Part shown: positions 3,750 through 5,843 of the stretch, piece by piece
Numbering within the stretch: position 1 is the first letter of the stretch
Layout: the number at the start of each line of letters is the position of its first letter
Origin: Acidobacteriaceae bacterium
GTDB taxonomy: Bacteria > Acidobacteriota > Terriglobia > Terriglobales > Acidobacteriaceae
NCBI GenBank assembly: GCA_003135495.1
Contig: PLBX01000460.1
Coordinates: 309 to 6,151 of the forward strand
Length of the DNA stretch: 5,843 nt
Direction: 5' to 3'
Notes under the pieces: generated by a model
The model's input: only the letters and a program-made list of their open reading frames with translations
Database searches by the model: none
What the model was told of the DNA's origin: nothing
Made by a program: the position numbers and the translations under genes

Positions 3750-5843
3750 TTAGAAGCTGAACGACATCTGCAATTCTATTTTTCGATTGGCGGCGGGGCT
3801 TGAGAAAGGGCCGCCGGCTAGGGCGACAGACTTTCCAAACTCGGGCGAAGTGAGGACGCCGATCGGAGTTGCGACGTTGACTTTGTTAAACACGTTACGC
3901 GCATTGACGCTGAAGGTCAGGTTGTAGCGGTGGGTGGTTGTAGGGGCGCCACCTCCGAAGCCTCCGCCAGGACCGCGGCCGAAACCACCGCCTCCTCCGC
4001 CCGGACCTCCGCCGCCGTGCTGGCCGCCGCTACCGCCCTGGCCGGAGCCACCTGACTGGGCTGCGTTTGATCCGGTTTCGGGGCCGAAGCCGAAGGTCTT
4101 GGCGAGTCTCAAGTTAAGTGTAAAGAGAGAAGGGCCGGTGAGGTAATTGATGGGAATCGGAACATAAGGGCCGGTCGGAATGACGTAGCGGCTGCAGGCA
4201 GCGGCGGTAGGAAATGGACACGTCCCGGGGAGGTTCGTGCCGAACGCGGGCCGGTCGTTAAACAGCGAGTCGTTACTCAAATCCTGGCCGATGGTGACGT
4301 TGTAGGGTGTGCCGGAGCTGAAGATCATGAAGGGACTCAGGCGAAACGCGTGCGGCAGTGCAAGTGTTCCGCCGGTGAAGACGCGATTGCGGGTAGCGAA
4401 CGACGCTCGACCGTAGTCCTGGGCAACGTTGTACTGATTCGAAGGAAAGCTTGTGGTGAAGGAGCCTCCGCTGACATTGCCGATGGGATCGCTATTGGCG
4501 TAGTTGAGCGAGTAGTAACCGAAAAGTGAAAGTTTCGATCCAGCGCGGACGTTGAAGTTCGCGATGAGTTGATTCTGCCAGAAAACTCCTTCAGAGCCGT
4601 ATTGGTAGATTGGCCCGGCGGCGGGGTTTGGAACGTTCGATGGCGGAGAGTACGGCGTGCCGGGCAGAGGAGCGTTGATGTTCAACGAGAGTAACTGGTG
4701 CAGGCCGCGCGAATTCAAATAGGAGACTGTAACGTTCGCGATCTTTGTAACCTGGCGCTCCAAACTGACTGCGCTCTGAATGATGTAGGGCGCGTGCAGA
4801 GTGGGATTGATCTGGTAGATCGTCTGCGTGGTCGCCGGCAAGGAGCTGAGAGGCGGCTGGGTTGGATAAGAGATGGGAGTTGTGGAGTTGGATTCCAGAA
4901 TGTATTGCTGCTGCGTGATGCCGTTCAAACGTTCGGCGTTCAGGACAAGGTCTTGCGTGACGCGATTGTAGAAGAGGCCAAAACCGCCGCGCAGCACGGT
5001 TTTCGGGGCGCTCTTCCCTTTTCCGCCGAGGCCCCATGAAAATCCGAGGCGCGGGGCCAAGTCGGCGTGATCGTGAATATCGTTCTGCGTTTCGAAACGC
5101 AGGCCGGCGCTGACCGTAAATGTGGGACGAACTTTCCAGTCATCTTGAATGTAGAGTTCGGCGTCAAAAAGATTGGCGGATACGGTTGGCACCACGCCGC
5201 TGTGGGTGGCATCAATGGAATACTGGCTCGGAATGCCGGCCAAGTAGTTGGCATAACTGGAGAAAGTGTATCCACCGTTGAAGCCGGCGCCGGACGTATC
5301 AACCTCGCGAAGGTCGCGGAGACGGACTCCGAATTTCAGGAAGTGTTTGCCCTGCGACAGCGAGGTGTAATTCTGCAGCTCGAAGTGATCCTGATGGTCG
5401 GTTTGTGACCCGGCGCTGCTGCCGCCGCGTGTGAAGGCCCCGAGCACGTTGATGCTTGCAGCCAAACTTATAGGATTTTGACCGCTATTGTCGCGCAGAT
5501 ATTGAAAACGCGTCTCGTTGACGGCCTTGGATCCGAGAACTTGCGAGTCGCTGATTTGAACGGTGTGTTCAGTGGATGCGGTGTCGTACCCGGCTTCGGG
5601 AAGTGTGAGGGCGCCAACGCCGGCATTCTGCTGGGTGTCGCGATAATACTGATACCGGGCGGTGAGGGTATTGGTGGGACTGACCTGGTAATCGATGCGC
5701 GGGCCGATGTTGGTGCGCGTGCGCGGGTTGGCGATGCTTTCGTTCAAGCCTAATACTGGAGCGTCCACGACGGCGATCTCATCGATGTTGCGGCGCTGGA
5801 CGTTCAAGAAGAAGGAAGTTTTCTTGTTGATCGGGCCGCCGAT
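3750..5843 (-). CDS. TonB-dependent receptor, Oar-like acidobacterial type, N-terminally truncated by window edge
   Basis: Outer-membrane beta-barrel receptor, expected to bind a large extracellular substrate (often a carbohydrate, peptide or metal complex) for TonB-driven uptake; the substrate is unknown. The frame is open to the right edge, and 697 C-terminal residues are visible. The family usually has 1000 or more, so the signal peptide, carboxypeptidase-regulatory-like domain and most of the plug are missing. The visible start IGGPINKKTSFFLNVQRRNID matches the plug-to-barrel junction. Marks: alternating barrel strands such as TNTLTARYQYY, YIQDDW (231-236), the APRLGFSW segment (from 263) followed by VLRGGFGLFYNR, and a C-terminus ending LQMSFSF, with the terminal Phe typical of BAM-inserted barrels. 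Only two Cys are visible (542 and 550, C-x7-C), probably a loop disulfide. Residues 598-632 are a glycine-rich insert. It is convergent with the arginine operon and its promoter is outside the window. No specific gene name is justified. Confidence 0.92.
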   Translation of the reverse strand: MGGPINKKTSFFLNVQRRNIDEIAVVDAPVLGLNESIANPRTRTNIGPRIDYQVSPTNTLTARYQYYRDTQQNAGVGALTLPEAGYDTASTEHTVQISDSQVLGSKAVNETRFQYLRDNSGQNPISLAASINVLGAFTRGGSSAGSQTDHQDHFELQNYTSLSQGKHFLKFGVRLRDLREVDTSGAGFNGGYTFSSYANYLAGIPSQYSIDATHSGVVPTVSANLFDAELYIQDDWKVRPTFTVSAGLRFETQNDIHDHADLAPRLGFSWGLGGKGKSAPKTVLRGGFGLFYNRVTQDLVLNAERLNGITQQQYILESNSTTPISYPTQPPLSSLPATTQTIYQINPTLHAPYIIQSAVSLERQVTKIANVTVSYLNSRGLHQLLSLNINAPLPGTPYSPPSNVPNPAAGPIYQYGSEGVFWQNQLIANFNVRAGSKLSLFGYYSLNYANSDPIGNVSGGSFTTSFPSNQYNVAQDYGRASFATRNRVFTGGTLALPHAFRLSPFMIFSSGTPYNVTIGQDLSNDSLFNDRPAFGTNLPGTCPFPTAAACSRYVIPTGPYVPIPINYLTGPSLFTLNLRLAKTFGFGPETGSNAAQSGGSGQGGSGGQHGGGGPGGGGGGFGRGPGGGFGGGAPTTTHRYNLTFSVNARNVFNKVNVATPIGVLTSPEFGKSVALAGGPFSSPAANRKIELQMSFSF
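3948..4052 (-). repeat. Glycine-rich low-complexity segment in the receptor
   Basis: This 35-residue stretch (residues 598-632 of the visible protein) contains 25 Gly, with Ser, Gln, His, Pro, Phe and Arg interspersed. It runs from GGSGQGG through poly-Gly to GRGPGGGFGGG. It lies between a predicted strand around LRLAKTFGFG and the strand RYNLTFSVNARNVF near the C-terminus, so it is probably a flexible loop; the side of the membrane is not decidable by eye. The GGN-type codons make it a likely site of length variation by slippage. Confidence 0.85.

Noticed and set aside
3934..4146. Proline-rich reading frame on the + strand opposite the receptor
   Set aside because: It is the reverse complement of the glycine-rich codons (GGN read as NCC) and has no recognisable fold or credible initiation context.
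5805..5807. TTG as a possible start of the receptor
   Set aside because: The frame stays open to the window edge and the 12 upstream codons encode IGGPINKKTSFF, a conserved receptor segment, so TTG is an internal Leu.
2..5843. A novel defence, phage or mobile system
   Set aside because: All coding sequence is explained by arginine biosynthesis and one receptor; no integrase, transposase, nuclease, toxin-like gene or CRISPR repeat is visible.

Overview
The window reads as a piece of an Acidobacteriota-type genome. This is inferred from the Oar-like TonB-dependent receptor with a glycine-rich insert near its C-terminus, the compact arginine cluster containing a stand-alone N-acetylglutamate synthase, and the style of the G-rich intergenic repeat. 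No rRNA or other taxonomic marker is present, so the phylum is an inference.

Positions 2-3627 (+ strand) hold four tightly packed, overlapping arginine-biosynthesis genes in the order argB (5' end cut by the window edge), argD, a short GNAT-type argA, and argJ. Two junctions (argB/argD and argA/argJ) are 4-base ATGA stop/start overlaps, and argD/argA overlap by 14 bases, so the block is very probably one translationally coupled operon. The genes cover acetylation of glutamate (ArgA and possibly ArgJ), phosphorylation (ArgB), transamination to N-acetylornithine (ArgD) and transfer of the acetyl group back to glutamate with release of ornithine (ArgJ). ArgC, which acts between ArgB and ArgD, is not visible and may lie upstream. 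No argF, argG or argH follows argJ.

Positions 3628-3749 are a convergent intergenic spacer. It contains an imperfect long inverted repeat (arms about 3640-3657 and 3703-3719) whose loop carries four ACAGGG(G) units at about 9-base period. The G-runs of these units meet the canonical G-quadruplex pattern. This is the most unusual non-coding feature here and could act as an RNA 3'-end structure for one or both operons, or be a dispersed repeat.

Positions 3750-5843 (- strand) encode the C-terminal 697 residues of a large outer-membrane TonB-dependent receptor of the acidobacterial Oar-like type. The N-terminal carboxypeptidase-regulatory-like and plug domains lie beyond the right edge. It has no evident functional link to the arginine genes.

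No defence system, mobile element, tRNA, rRNA or CRISPR array is seen. The window is mostly ordinary metabolism; the points of interest are the intergenic element, a 21-base in-frame tandem duplication inside argD, the ArgD tail that overlaps argA, and the co-existence of ArgA with ArgJ.
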